From NCBI GenBank assembly GCA_951217055.1, contig OX578277.1:69549455-69613454 (forward strand): a stretch of 64,000 bases of DNA, given 5' to 3'. Below the pieces are notes generated by a model. That model did not search any database. It had not been told where the DNA came from and saw nothing but the letters and a program-made list of their open reading frames with translations. Source of the stretch: Gerris lacustris (Eukaryota > Arthropoda > Insecta > Hemiptera > Gerridae). Within the stretch, counting starts at the first letter, position 1, and each line of letters starts with the position of its first letter. Below are positions 1-12,800 of the stretch, piece after piece. The translations under genes and the position numbers were made by a program.

Positions 1-677
1 TATTTTTATGAGTAAATACGGCTATTCAGCTAATAAAGCCGCTAAAATGGGCACATAAATACAAAATAGAATAAATATGGTATAAGGTATGAGTAGAGAA
101 AAAAAAACAAAGTAACCTACTGTTGTAACTGTAACCTACTGATTTTTTATCTCTGAGAAGGGGTGTGTGGAAGGATAGAGCGAAGTTTCCCTTCAGGTGT
201 ACCTCAAACTTTGGTTTCCCCATGTAGTGCTTCCAAGCGGCAAAATTACTAAACTATTGTATTGCAATCAATCCTAGTTTTATGAGCTGGTCACCATTAT
301 TAATTGTTTTTACCTGTTTTATTTATTATGATTATTTATGACCATAGTTTTGTGACTATTTAACTATTTAAGTTTCTTTAATACACGAGAGTTTAATGAA
401 AGATATGTTGAGATGCCATCTTTGATACTGATAAGATAACCTCCCCCCTTTAATTAAAACCTTCTTCTTTGTCAAACTATTTAAAAATATTTTAGAATTA
501 TTTAATTTATTTGCTCATTTATTTTAATTTTTTGTTTCTCATTTTAGTGTTCAAAGCCATATCAATTCTCTTACCCTTAAATATTGAATTAATGTTTTTT
601 TTTGGCTGATCTTAAAGAAAGTATCTGATTATCCCGGCTCTCTTATCATACTATTAACAAATTTATTTTTCATAAAA
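1..677. other. AT-rich region upstream of MESD
   Basis: Non-coding, AT-rich sequence before the MESD start codon. It should contain the MESD promoter and 5' UTR, but I see no clear TATA box or initiator that I would mark. No repeat or coding segment is recognisable. Confidence 0.5.
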
Positions 678-824
678 ATGTTTCTCGTTAAAGTGTATCT
701 TCTTTGTTCTTTAAGTCTTTTCGTTATCAACGCTAAGAAAAGTGAAGTTAAGCCCGACTGGGCTAAAAAAGATATTCGAGATTTTTCGGAAGTTGACATG
801 GAGCGACTACTCGATCAGTGGGAA
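678..824 (+). CDS. MESD: MESD coding exon 1
   Basis: 49 codons from ATG to QWE, followed by a strong GTAAGTG donor at 825. It encodes the signal peptide and the conserved PDWAKKDIRDFSEVDMERL stretch. Phase 0 end. Bases 688-747 recur exactly at 1764-1823. Confidence 0.93.
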
Positions 825-3800
825 GTAAGTGATCTATCAAAGTGTTTGATTTATTTTAGTATAAATATTGGCTAAGATTTAGTTTACGGTAAGCTAGCCC
901 ATAACACACTGTTTTGACTAGATTATTACTCTTCGAAATTTAGGTATGTAGAAGATATTTATGCCCCTTCGTAAAGTTTATTTAACAAAGAGATATTATA
1001 ATTTATTTTTAGGATTGATTTTGTTTTAAAGTAACCATATTTCTTCAAATCAAAACCAGGTGACTTAAGAAAAAAAATCAGTTTGCTTGATTAATACACT
1101 TGAGAGATAATATCCCTTTGTCAAACAGTACATTTGTATGGTGCAAACAATTGAGATAATATAAGTATAATCATTAGGGTTAGGAATTGACATTAAAAGC
1201 ATATTTTTTTTCCTTAGCTTAAATAACAATAAAATTCCTAATTTTCGTATTTTGTGGGCTCTACCTCCCCCCCTTCAAAAGTTATAAGGACATAAAGAAG
1301 CATATTTCTGGGTTCTGGGTTCATAGAATATTTTCACATATATTGCACGTTTGAGAATATTATGGAATATTTTAATGATAAAGAAATGCTTAGGTAAAAA
1401 AAAAGTTTGTAGCAATACTCTGGGGTAAGACACAGGTAGTGTTAAGTCAGGTTCAATACCAATGACACTTTTATGAGGCATAAGTAGCGTATTTAGATAA
1501 CCAGTGGCACGTTTGTAGTAATATTGACACCGGCGCCCGGGGCCCTAGTGGCCGCGGGCGCTCAACCGGGGGATCGCGAGCTCCTGTCATAGCCCCGATC
1601 AGTCCCGGGGGCAAAGGAAGTGGACCTGACACTAAAGATTCCTACCAATCACGGTCGCCAGTCTCTCTTTGGCTCGAGAAGAGACAAACTCGCCATGACA
1701 ATGAGTCGGCGATGCATCTACCGGCGTCGATCTCACACTTTAAAGGGTATCTTTAAACCAGCTTTAAAGTGTATCTTCTTTGTTCTTTAAGTCTTTTCGT
1801 TATCAACGCTAAGAAAAGTGAAGCTTATGCACCAAAGGGGGTCAGGCCGAATGTGACAGCCGAACGGCGGGTATGTAAAGGCCGACGCTGGGAGTGACAT
1901 CCCCACTAGCTATTTTTATTTTTTTTTTTTTATTTTTTTTTTTTATATAGGGTGAGCAAAAAAAATCTGTTCGACAGACTCCCTAAGAGAAAAGAAGCCT
2001 CTCCATAGTTGTGTGGGGTTGGCTCTCCGACCCACTAAAAAAAAGACCACCCTATTCCTAGGCAGAGTCCAGCAAGGTACCGTTCTCACATTACTTCCTG
2101 CCGGTGCCTTCTATTGTGGTCCTTGTGGCAACATCCCTTTTTCTTTTCTCTTCTTCAGGTTTTCCTAACCTGCTCTAGCTTTCTTGTTTGTTCAATCAGG
2201 ATTCAATCCCCACTAGCTATTAGTACCTGCCGCCGATCGCTGTCTGCTCTGACTTGCGTGAAACAAATCCGTGATTCAATCAGAGCCTAGTTGGAACAAC
2301 CGATTAACAGTTTGAGTTTGGGCCTCGTTGGAACGCCCTGTTCCTAATGCGCATGTGTCAGACAGTTTCAAACTAGTTTGAAGTGTGGTTGGAACAAACC
2401 TAATAATGTAGTGCATAAAATGGAATATGCTTTAAAATATCTAATAAAAGCAATCAAAATACATATTATTAAATTTCATAAAAGATAAATTAGTTATTTA
2501 AGATAAGTCTTTATGTTGTTTCATAATAATTAAAGAGGACTAGGAAATAAAAACACTGAAATTAACAAATTATTGTTCCACGTAATTAGCAATCTTTTAA
2601 TCTATTGTTTTTACATAATAAGTAAAGGGTAGAGGTAGAGTAGTGCGTGTTTGAAGTTGTAGCAGAGTAAGTGTAAGTGGTAGAGGTAGACTGTAAAGGG
2701 GAACACAATTATTCTGGCATGAGATTCGACTGACTCTCTTCGGCTAGACAAATATTCTGTTGCTATCGTCTAGTTGTTATACACCCCTCTACTCTAGCTA
2801 TCATAGACTTGAGCTCCTAATAAGAGCTTGTAATAATAATAATCTGTGGGGCCACAGCCTATGGAAGGCCTTAGCCTACTGAAATGGGCTTATATACAAC
2901 TACAGTAGGATCCTGTTAATCCGGACGAATTCAGGCACAGGGTTGTCCGGATTAGTGGGATATCCGGATTATAGAGGTTTAAAAATAAAATTATGTAAAA
3001 CACTTTATAAAAAGAAATGTATGTATTGGTACTGTATTTGTATTAACATTATATATGGATAAATAGAATTTACAGCATGAACGAAATATGTAATAATTAC
3101 ATCTTAATTTAATATGTATGTGAATGAACATACATATATACATTCCTCTCAGTTTCGAGCACTTAGCTATAATACTGAACACAACATTTTTCAGTACATT
3201 TTCCAAGTTATTTTGCACAGGGTCAGAAAGAATGAACATGAGTGATTTGCGGTATAATTTTTATTGTTGACCGCTTGCATTCTCTGTGGAAGATCGTCCG
3301 GATTACCGACGGTTCTGGATTACCTCGTGTCCGGATTAACGGGATCCTACTGTATATATGTACTGGATATATATGGACCTAGGGTGGGTCTGGCGCTTTA
3401 GTGTCATATATCTGGAGTCAGGAATCAAAATAGTATCACCTGCCAAAGTGTGAATGATAGCAATGAAATACCAGGATCCCAAACTAGAGCTTTATTAGAG
3501 TTGTATGAGATACCAAAGTTCTCCACCCTTAATTTTATTGTAGAACCTTTACTTATTATTTCTATAGACCATTGTAAATCCTCCATTGCTTTTGAACAAG
3601 TTCAGTCAAATCTCCTTTTAACAAACTACTGTAAAACCTAAAATTATTTTTTTTTTGTGATCATATAAATTCTCCATTTTAAAGTGTTTAGGAAAAAAAA
3701 AATTCTCTACAGCAAACAAAATTCATAGAATTAAAGATAAAGACCTGACCTACAAACTCTCTGTGCAGTAATATTGGAATGTTTTTGTATTCCTTTATTT

Positions 3801-6800
3801 TCTTAGAACCGTTTTTAAGAATTTATTGCTCTAGTACTCTAATAATTTTACATATTCTACCTCAATTACAGTATGCATGTTACAAGTTGTGACTTTTGAC
3901 ACTAAGATTGGCCAACCTAAATGAGGAAAAAATAAAGCCACTAAATTTGTGGAAGGGGTGTGGCCAGTGACATTTTTATTTGCCCAGTTGGCCCAACCTT
4001 CTAGAATTAAAAATGCTGACCTCTCATTGGCTCCCCACCCAAGTGTTTCAGATTTTCCCATGCTGTCAAAAGTCACAACCCTTGGCGTGCATATTGTAGT
4101 TTAAGTTTAAGTACAATCTGAATCATCTTTGCACAGTATAGAGAAATTTTTAAATAATAATTGTATATATTGGAATTTGTTACCACGTACATATTAATTT
4201 TTTATCAAAATTAATATGTATGTGGTTGTTATTCTTATGAATAAATATATATGTATGTTATTTACATCATTAAATACATATCTATGTATAAAAAAAAAAT
4301 CCCTGTAACAAAATACCTGGAACTATCAATTTCATTGTATAGAGGTCCGACTGTACTAGTCCGGTCGCCGAGCCATGTGACCTTGAAATAGGGTTCAACT
4401 AATAATTTATGATTGATTCTAGTACTATTTGATGTACTGAACCATAATATGTGGGGTGCGAGAATAGCACCCTTGGGCAACTTTAAATATTGAAGGTCAA
4501 AGTTCACGGGGTCAAAAAACCAGAACTCGTGCATTTTATTGCAAATGAAAGGGATTCGGCTGACCAATATTAAATATTTGTAGTTAAATAAATGTTTATT
4601 ATGTGAATCCTATGTAATATAACGGTATACTATAGTTTTTCAACATAAAATATGTTTTGAAACGGGTAAAATCTATATATATAAAAGTCAACATATGTCT
4701 GTATATATTGACACGTTCCTTGTTATTTTTATTACTTTTGGAATAAAATATTTATTTATTTATTTATTTGTATATGTGTGTGTATGTTCTTTATACAATT
4801 CTACAGTTTTTTGTCCGATCTCGATGAAAATTTGAGCACTTGACCTTCAAAGCAAGGGGAAAATCACTGTCTACATGAATTTTCGAAATTTAAATTTAGG
4901 TACACAGGGGTACGGGGTACAATTAATGAATACGGGGTCAAAGTATTGAATACCCTTCATGATGCATATCGTTGAAAAGCTGTTTAAGAATACAGTAATT
5001 ATTGTTATGTACAGTTTTGTCATATTTTCATTTAGGAGGGGGTAAATTTGGGATATTTGCAAATTATCTTATCAAAGAGGAGGGGGTATAGAAATAAGTT
5101 GGAGGGATAGAATCTAGATATTCTCGCATAGTAAAATAATTTAAATGTTTCTTGATGGTAGTTTATAAGCTTTTCAAATTAAAATAACACTCCGTAGAGA
5201 AGCACACCCGTGCTCCAGCTAGTAATTAATTTTTAATTTTAATTTTAATAATAATCCGTATGGAAACCACTAAGTGGTAAAACTTTGTCAAAATAAAAGA
5301 TGAAAAAAGTTTAAAAATGTTTAAAAAAACTGTTAACATTATTTTTTTATTTTTTTTATTTTACACATTTTAAGAGTCTTCTGCAGCAAAAGCCACTAGA
5401 GAAGCACTCTAAAAGATACAAGATAAGTATAAAATGGAAAGTAATAACAGAATTAAAAACAAATTTTATAAGTAATAATGAAAATGAAATGAAAATAATA
5501 ATAAAAGAAGAGTGAAGTCATTACTGATGAGTGGGAGAGAAATAAGGAAGGATAGATTTCAGATTAGATAGGTTTGATACGTTGATATTACTAACATTAC
5601 GACAAAGAGCGTTGAGGTTTCGAACAGAACGGACCAGAGGACACATATCGGTAACTCTTTAATATAAGCGAACCTACTAGCACGGCTCACCGATCAAAGC
5701 TTTAGAAAGGTACAGAACCTCATAAGCTCTTCTCCTAACTCTTAAAGATGGTAGGCCTAATCGCTCTGAAAGAATCTCATAAGAGTAAAATATTCTATTG
5801 TAATAATAACGAAAATAGCAATTCCTTACAAAAAGCCGCTGAACACGTTCAATTTGGTCAGAGCGTATCAAAGGTAGGTTATTCCAGACCGGTACAGCAT
5901 ACTCAAGTAAAGGCCTGACAAGAGAGATGAACAAACGGAGGAAACATTCGAGTGAGAGACCATAGCATATTTCGCAACAATGGAGTCCACAAAGACATCA
6001 AACTTCAGTTTGGCATCCAGGATAACTCCAAGATCGCGAACAACGTCAACGCGACTCACAGGAGCAGTATCTAACATGTAATTATGAATAATAGGATGAC
6101 GGGATCGAGTGAAGCTAATAACAGAGGTTTTCCCAACGTTGACACACATTTTATTGTCTAAACACCAGGAAAGGACTGAATTTATAGCCAACTGAAGAAG
6201 GTCACACGAAGAAACAGGAAATATGAAGGAAAATCTTAAGGTCATCAGCGTACAATAGAAAAAAACAAGTTTTTATAACTTTAAAAAGATCATCTATGAA
6301 GACTAGGAAAAGAAGAGGCCCAAGAATAGAGCCCTGATGGACACCAGAGGTAGTTTGATAAAAAGAAGAAAAGTGATTGTTAATTTTAACAATACATGAA
6401 CGAGTGGAAAGGTAACTGTGGAAAAAATGGACGAGTTAAGGAGGTGATAGATCAAAGGAGACAAGTGAGTGTGAAGGGTTCTTTCAAAAAGTTTGGAAAA
6501 GGTGTTACAAATAGAGATAGGACGAAAGTTATTAACATCTTTAGAGTCACCACTTTTGGGAATGGGGATTATCAGGGCAGTGTTCCATAAAACTGGGAAA
6601 GTGGATGTTTCAAGACATCTATTAAATATAGAAGAAAGAACGGGAGCAAAAATAAGAGCATATTTCTTAACAATAAAACTAGGGATTTGATCAGAACCAC
6701 AAGAATAAGAGGATTTTAAAGTTGAAATGGCATTAATAACATCGGACGTAGATATATAAGGGTTGTTTATAATTGAATGAGAAGAGGATGTAGATGGAAA

Positions 6801-9800
6801 ATCCGGAGGTGATGAGGAGGGAGGATTAGAAGTAGGAGAGGATGGAAAAACAGAAGCGAAGTGATCAGCGCAGACTTGAGCCAGAGCAGGGGGTTCCGAG
6901 ACCAAACCGTCTTGAGTCGAGAGAGTGTAGCAAGTCTTGCGCGATGAGCCTTTCATCTTCTTCATAATTTTCCAAAAAGATAATGGGTCCTTCTGAAGTG
7001 CTAGGTCAATATTGTTTCTATAAGCTTGGAGGTCAGCTTTAAATTGAAATTTGTAAAGTCTTTGGTATATTCGCTGCATATTAAAGTAGAAGTGTTTTTC
7101 CGTTTTTTTATATTTATGACGAAAATAATTTTTCTTCTTAATATAAAATTTTAAGTTGGAAGAAAACCAAGAGGGATATTTGTTTGGTAAGACCGTAGAA
7201 GTTGGGATGAACTTATTTTGTGCATCACAAGTTATTCTTGTCACTGTGTTAACAGCAATGTTTACGTCTTTTTCTTCCGTGATTGATGACCAGTCAACAT
7301 TGCAGAGATGCTGTTGCATGGATTCATAATCTCCTTTGCTATAATTAATATAAGAAAACTCGTTCTTAAGCTTAATGCGTGTTTGAAGACTTGTATTAAA
7401 CTCTATAGACAAAGTAGGGTGGTGAGAGTCTTCAGGTACTAGAGATTCATTACAGCGAGTTACTATGACAGGAAGAGAGTTAGAGAAAATTAAATCAAGT
7501 AAAACACCATGACTATTGAGAACTTTGTTATATTGTTTCAGACCAAGAGAACGTGAAAAGAAAGACAGAGTAGAGGAACGAGATCGTTTAGATTGAGAGC
7601 CTTTATATAATAAATTGGTCCAATCCATTTTTGGTAAATTGAAATCACCTAGAGTGTAAATCAGAGAAGAAGGTGGAAGAAGATCAATTAGGTTTTGCAT
7701 ATAATCAGATAGGATTGCTTGGTCTAAATGATCAGGGAGATAAAGGTTGCCAAAGAAAATGGGTTTGGAATCTGGTAGCTGAAGTTCAATCCAAACACTT
7801 TCAATGCTACGTTCAAGGTCGTGACGCCTGATATATTTATAATTATCACTGATGGCTACACATACACCGCCTCCTTCATTGCAACCAGAAATAACCGAAC
7901 ATCTGTCATAACGCTCGACATTATAGTTAGGAGGAAAAAAACAACTGTTTAGTGAGGTTGAATTGAACCAAGTTTCGGTCATAAATATCAAATCAAAATC
8001 GCAACTAGATACCGATTCCAAAAAGATATCAGACTTTGATCTTAGGCCTCTAACGTTCTGGTAGATGGCAGAGAGCTTCATAATTCAGAGCTTTTATCAG
8101 CTACCTCCTCAGCTGTATCTGTAGACAGGCTCATTTCAGCAGTCAAGCGCCCGTAGAAAGGTTTTACAAAGCAGCCTTCAGGCCATACATTGGGGTCCAA
8201 GATTTTTTGGAAGTCATTCTCGAACACAGTAATGTGGAACGAAGAATAACTTCTGAATTTGGTTTTGAGTTGTGTGATAGACACGCCAGATAAATTGTAT
8301 TCAGTTAGAGCTGCTTCCACCTCCGTAGCCGTAGTATCAGCAGAGAGTTTAGTTACAAACAGAGCACGACGCTTAACTGGTGCCTTTGCAGTTGTAAGCT
8401 TAGAGTTTGTATTTGAACCTTGCGTTATGGGTCTCCGTGGAGGGCGCTGAAGCTTAGGCTTGTAAGGTTCAAGAGGCTTATATGGCTGGTTTGAGTCAGA
8501 TAGAGCGATGTTATGGACAGAGTTAGGGTTAAAACCTTCAGGAGAAAAGAAAGAAAAAGTTTGAGATTTGCTACTATTAGGTTCGGGATAAGTAGCGTTA
8601 TCAGTTTTAGGACTGTTTATTCCAGTTAACTCCGGTTGAACCGTGGAGGTAGGTACGAGTAATACAGTTATTTTTTCTATAGAGTTATTTTTCTACCAAA
8701 AGCTCTTTTATGATCTTGTTAAAAGGTTTGAAGTCTAGACTTTTGATGTGAAGAGGAAGTGAGTTGTATAGTCGTAGTCCAATCTGTAGAGTGGAGCAGC
8801 GTTGGGTTGTGGAGAGTCGGCAGTATGATATTATCAAATTTTGACTGGATCTAGTATTATGTGAATGAGTAGAGTTGGCCAGAGGTAATTCCTTAATACA
8901 ATTCTTTATATGAAGTAAACTACGGTAGATAAATAGAGAAGGAAGAGTAAGGCAACCCAATTTGACAAAAAACCCTTTACAGCTGTCCCTTGGTTTCAAA
9001 CTAAAGATGATGCGAATTGCTGCCTTTTGTTTCTTGAATATCATATTGTGATAATCAGAATTGCCCCAAGAAAGGATGCAATAGTCGAGACGACTCATAA
9101 AGCAAACGAAGAAAACTTGACGAAGAACTGCAAGAGAGGTACAATTTGACAGTCGGCGAAGCATAAAATTACAACATGATAATTTACCAGCAAGGATATT
9201 AATGTGGGAGTGCCAAGAGAGTCTGGAGTCTAAATTAAGGCCAAGAAAATTAACAGAATCGCTAAGACTCTGGGTTTTATCTTCATTAAGTTTGAGTCCA
9301 TTAGCGAGACACCATTCTATTATGTGCTTAGTTATAAGAGTGCTATAAAATTCAAGAAGCTGAGGAGTGGAGGCAGAAATCAAGGCATTCACACCGTCTG
9401 CAAAAAGGAATAAAACCATATTGCTGATAAGAACTGAGAAAGGTAAATCGTTGACAAAGAGAAGAAAATAAATAGGCCCTAATCCAGAACCCTATTTCAC
9501 TCCTCTTATAATTTCTTCAGGCGAAGAATTTTTACCTTCTAACTCAACATACTGGTACCACCCTGTGAGGTAATCTTCAATAAGCTTTAAACTGAGCTCA
9601 GAGAAACCGTAATATCTTAATTTAGCTGTAGTAAGTGCTTTAATTGGTACCAAATCAAATGCTTTTGATAGATCAAAGAGCTTTACGCAAACTAAATTTG
9701 AAAGTTCAAGATTTTTAAGGATTTCATTAGTCAATTCAAATGCTGCGACTGAAGTGTTTAAACCTTGCCTGAAGCCGAATTGCTTGGAATAAAGAATATT

Positions 9801-12800
9801 GTTGACTTTAAGGTGGTGCTGAATGCGATTAAGCATAATCTGTTCCAGTATCTTGGCAATAATAGGAAGTAAAAAAATAGGTCTAAACTGTTCACACGTT
9901 GAGCTACCAAACTTCTTAGGAATAGGAGTAATTTTAGCAAGTTTTAAGCAAGAAGGAAAGTGGCCAGTTTTAAAACACAAGTTAACTATGTGAGTTAAAG
10001 GAAGAAGTAAATGCTGACTGCATTGTTTTATTATATAGGATGACATACTGTAACAGTCGAGAGATTTACTGTTACTAAGTTTCTTAATTACGGATAAAAC
10101 TTCGTCTGTATTAGTTAGCCAACATTCTAAAGGTTTAGAGGCTTTAGGAGCATGCTTAAGATATTCCATGAAAGAATCGTTAGAAGAGCTATCAGGATAA
10201 GATTTGTACACAGAAGAAAAGAAAGTGTTGAACTCATCTGCACTAAACTGGGTTAGGTCCACTGAATTTGTGTTTTTATTAGCATTAAGTTCTTTTTTAT
10301 CAACCAACCAAGAAGCCTTAGAGGGGTTAGTTGATGATTCAATAAGCTTGTCATTAAACTCTTTTTTAGCTAGAATAAGAGCTTTTCTATAGATAGATCT
10401 TGACCTAGAAGCTGCCATTTTTGTAGAGCAGTTAAGATAGAGTTTATAAAAGTCTCTTAAAAAGTAATATTTGTCTCTGAGAGACTCAAGTTTACTGGAA
10501 AACCAAGCGTTTCTTCTAACATGTTTCACTTTCTTAGCTATAACAGGGCATGATTGGTTTAACAATGTAGAAAGAATGTTGATAAACTGAAATGTTGCCG
10601 ATTCAAGATTATTACAGGTAAGAATTGAAGTCCAGTTAAAAGAGTTCAAACTAGAGATAAGATTGTTGATATTATCAGAATGAGATAGTCTATATTTAAT
10701 AAATTTATGATTATCAGAAATTAAAGGATCTTTGTTAATAATCATTTCGATAGATAAATGATCAGAAAACTGAGTAGAAGTAGAATAGGTGATATAATGG
10801 CTATTAATGTTGGTGAAGAAATTATCGATACATGCAGGTGAGGCATTTGCAGGTATTCTTGTGTATTCAGAAATAGCAGCATAGAGTCCATAACTTTTTA
10901 ATAAGTTACACAACTCGTTTTTCTGATTGCGATGAATCGGATTCAAGCTCTCCTCAAAATGGACATTAAAATCCCCCATGATAACAATTCTTTTATTTTT
11001 TAAAGTTACTTGATCAAAAAATCAGAAAAGTATTCCAGAAATTCAGAAAAATTGCTGTCATCAGGTGCTCGATAGATACATGAGAAAATGGTGTTGAAAC
11101 TAGGAATGAAAGTGGAACATAGTTCAAAAACAGACTCCGCAGATTTATCTTGGAGAGAAACGGCTTTATAAGTAAAATTATGATCAACAAAGATAGCACT
11201 GCCTCCCCATGCTTTATTTTTCCTTCAGAAGTAAGAGGCTAAAGAGAAACCTGAAGGAATGTTGACTTTGATGTCTTCTTCTCTGCAATTATGCTCCGTA
11301 ACCCCAAATATCTTAACATATTTATTAGTGTCTAAAAAGTAATTGATTTCGTTCAACTTGGTTTTAATTCCTTGTAAGTTTGAGTGGAGGATTGCTGGAA
11401 AATCTTCAGACTATACGGCATTCAGACTTTAGCTGCATAATAAATAATAAGTGTGTATTTTTCTTTAACTTTAATTATAAATTACAGAATATTTTACAAG
11501 GATTAAATCAGAATGCATATCAGAAAATAGGATATTCAAAATCAGAAGTGGACATTTCACTGTCACTGTCATCAAATTGAGCGTCATGAGTCTTCAAATT
11601 GCCACACAATTCGACGCCTTCACACGCGCAATATTCTTTACAAGCCAGACCAACATGGTGCACAACTGCACCTTGCTGTTGAACATGGCTTCTCACTTGA
11701 ACAGCTGCATCTTGAACTTTTCAGCAATTCTGGTGGTGCCAACCCTTTGTTACTTGGAAGTTGAATGGGTGCCAAAGAGTGTGTTGCTTCATTCTTTGCC
11801 CATCCATAATCAGTTGGATTCAAAGGTGGAGGGAACGAAGATACTGCTGCGTTCCAAGTGCAAGCTTGCAATGGCATCGTGTGATATGGAGTTCAAATGC
11901 CTCTGTTGTCGGAGGGAGGTTCTTAATTTTAGGAGGAATTTTCTTAGATAACCACACTTTGTATCGAACATCTGACATGTTGTGAACTTCCTTCTTGTAG
12001 CCGTAGCAATGTGCAATGAAGCTTGTGCACTCAGTTATACACTGTTGCATTGAAGATTAGACACATCCTTAATTCTTAACTGCAATACCAGATCTGAGAA
12101 CTTTTACAGCTGTAGACTTTCCTATTCCAAAAAATTGTAAAGTGGTATCAAAGTCCATGAGACAATGTACTACTAACAATGAGTCTGCTTGTGTTCCTAG
12201 ATTATGTACTGCTGCTGCTATATCTTAGAGCTTGACCTTATCAACAGACTCTATCCACATAGGGCATTTGAGATATAGCTTTCTGTAAAAGTGTACAAGC
12301 AGAACAAAGACGTTGGTGTCATCAAATAAAATCTTGATATTTTTTGTTGCTCACCTTAACAGACAAATAACCTGCTGTACAATTATTCTATACATACAAT
12401 ATATAGAATTTGAATCTGAAAAGAGACTTTGAGTTTCCAAATCTGGGCAAGGAATTACAACGCCAGGAGTTTGTAATTCAGTTGGAATTGTATTAGTACC
12501 AGTAGTGACCAACTTCTCTATGTTGTAATAGTTGCTTGCAAATCATGGTTGTTAGTTGTATTTTTATGCCACGGGCTGCGATACCACTTTACATTTCTTT
12601 TGGATTGGAAAGTCTACAGCTGTAAAAGTTCTCAGATCTAGTAATAAAGTCAAGCATTTAGGATGAGTCTAATCTTCAATGCAACAGTGTATAACTGAGT
12701 GCACAAGCTGCAATGCACATTGCTACGGCTACAAGAAGGAAGTTCACAACATGTCAGATGTTCGATACAAAGTGTGGTTATCTAAGAAAATTCCTCCTAA

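Larger units (their letters stand above)
1525..2400. repeat. GC-rich repeat-like block in MESD intron 1
   Basis: Base composition jumps at about 1525 from about one-third GC to clearly GC-rich (GGCGCCCGGGGCCC, GCCGCGGGCGCTC). It resembles retroelement UTR sequence rather than this intron. It is interrupted by an exact copy of part of MESD exon 1 (1764-1823) and by a retroposon (1915-2205). After removing the retroposon the block continues to about 2400 (CTGCCGCCGATCGC). No reading frame or family could be assigned. Confidence 0.5.

Noticed and set aside
4871..5062. Reading frame with a near-identical twin at 13447-13638, looking like a conserved small protein
   Set aside because: Both lie in the mirrored arms of one element, so the similarity is explained by DNA duplication; composition is low-complexity and no family fits.
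11577..11951. 124-codon plus-strand frame
   Set aside because: It is antisense to the FEN1/CXC remnant, and the motif-bearing reading is on the minus strand.
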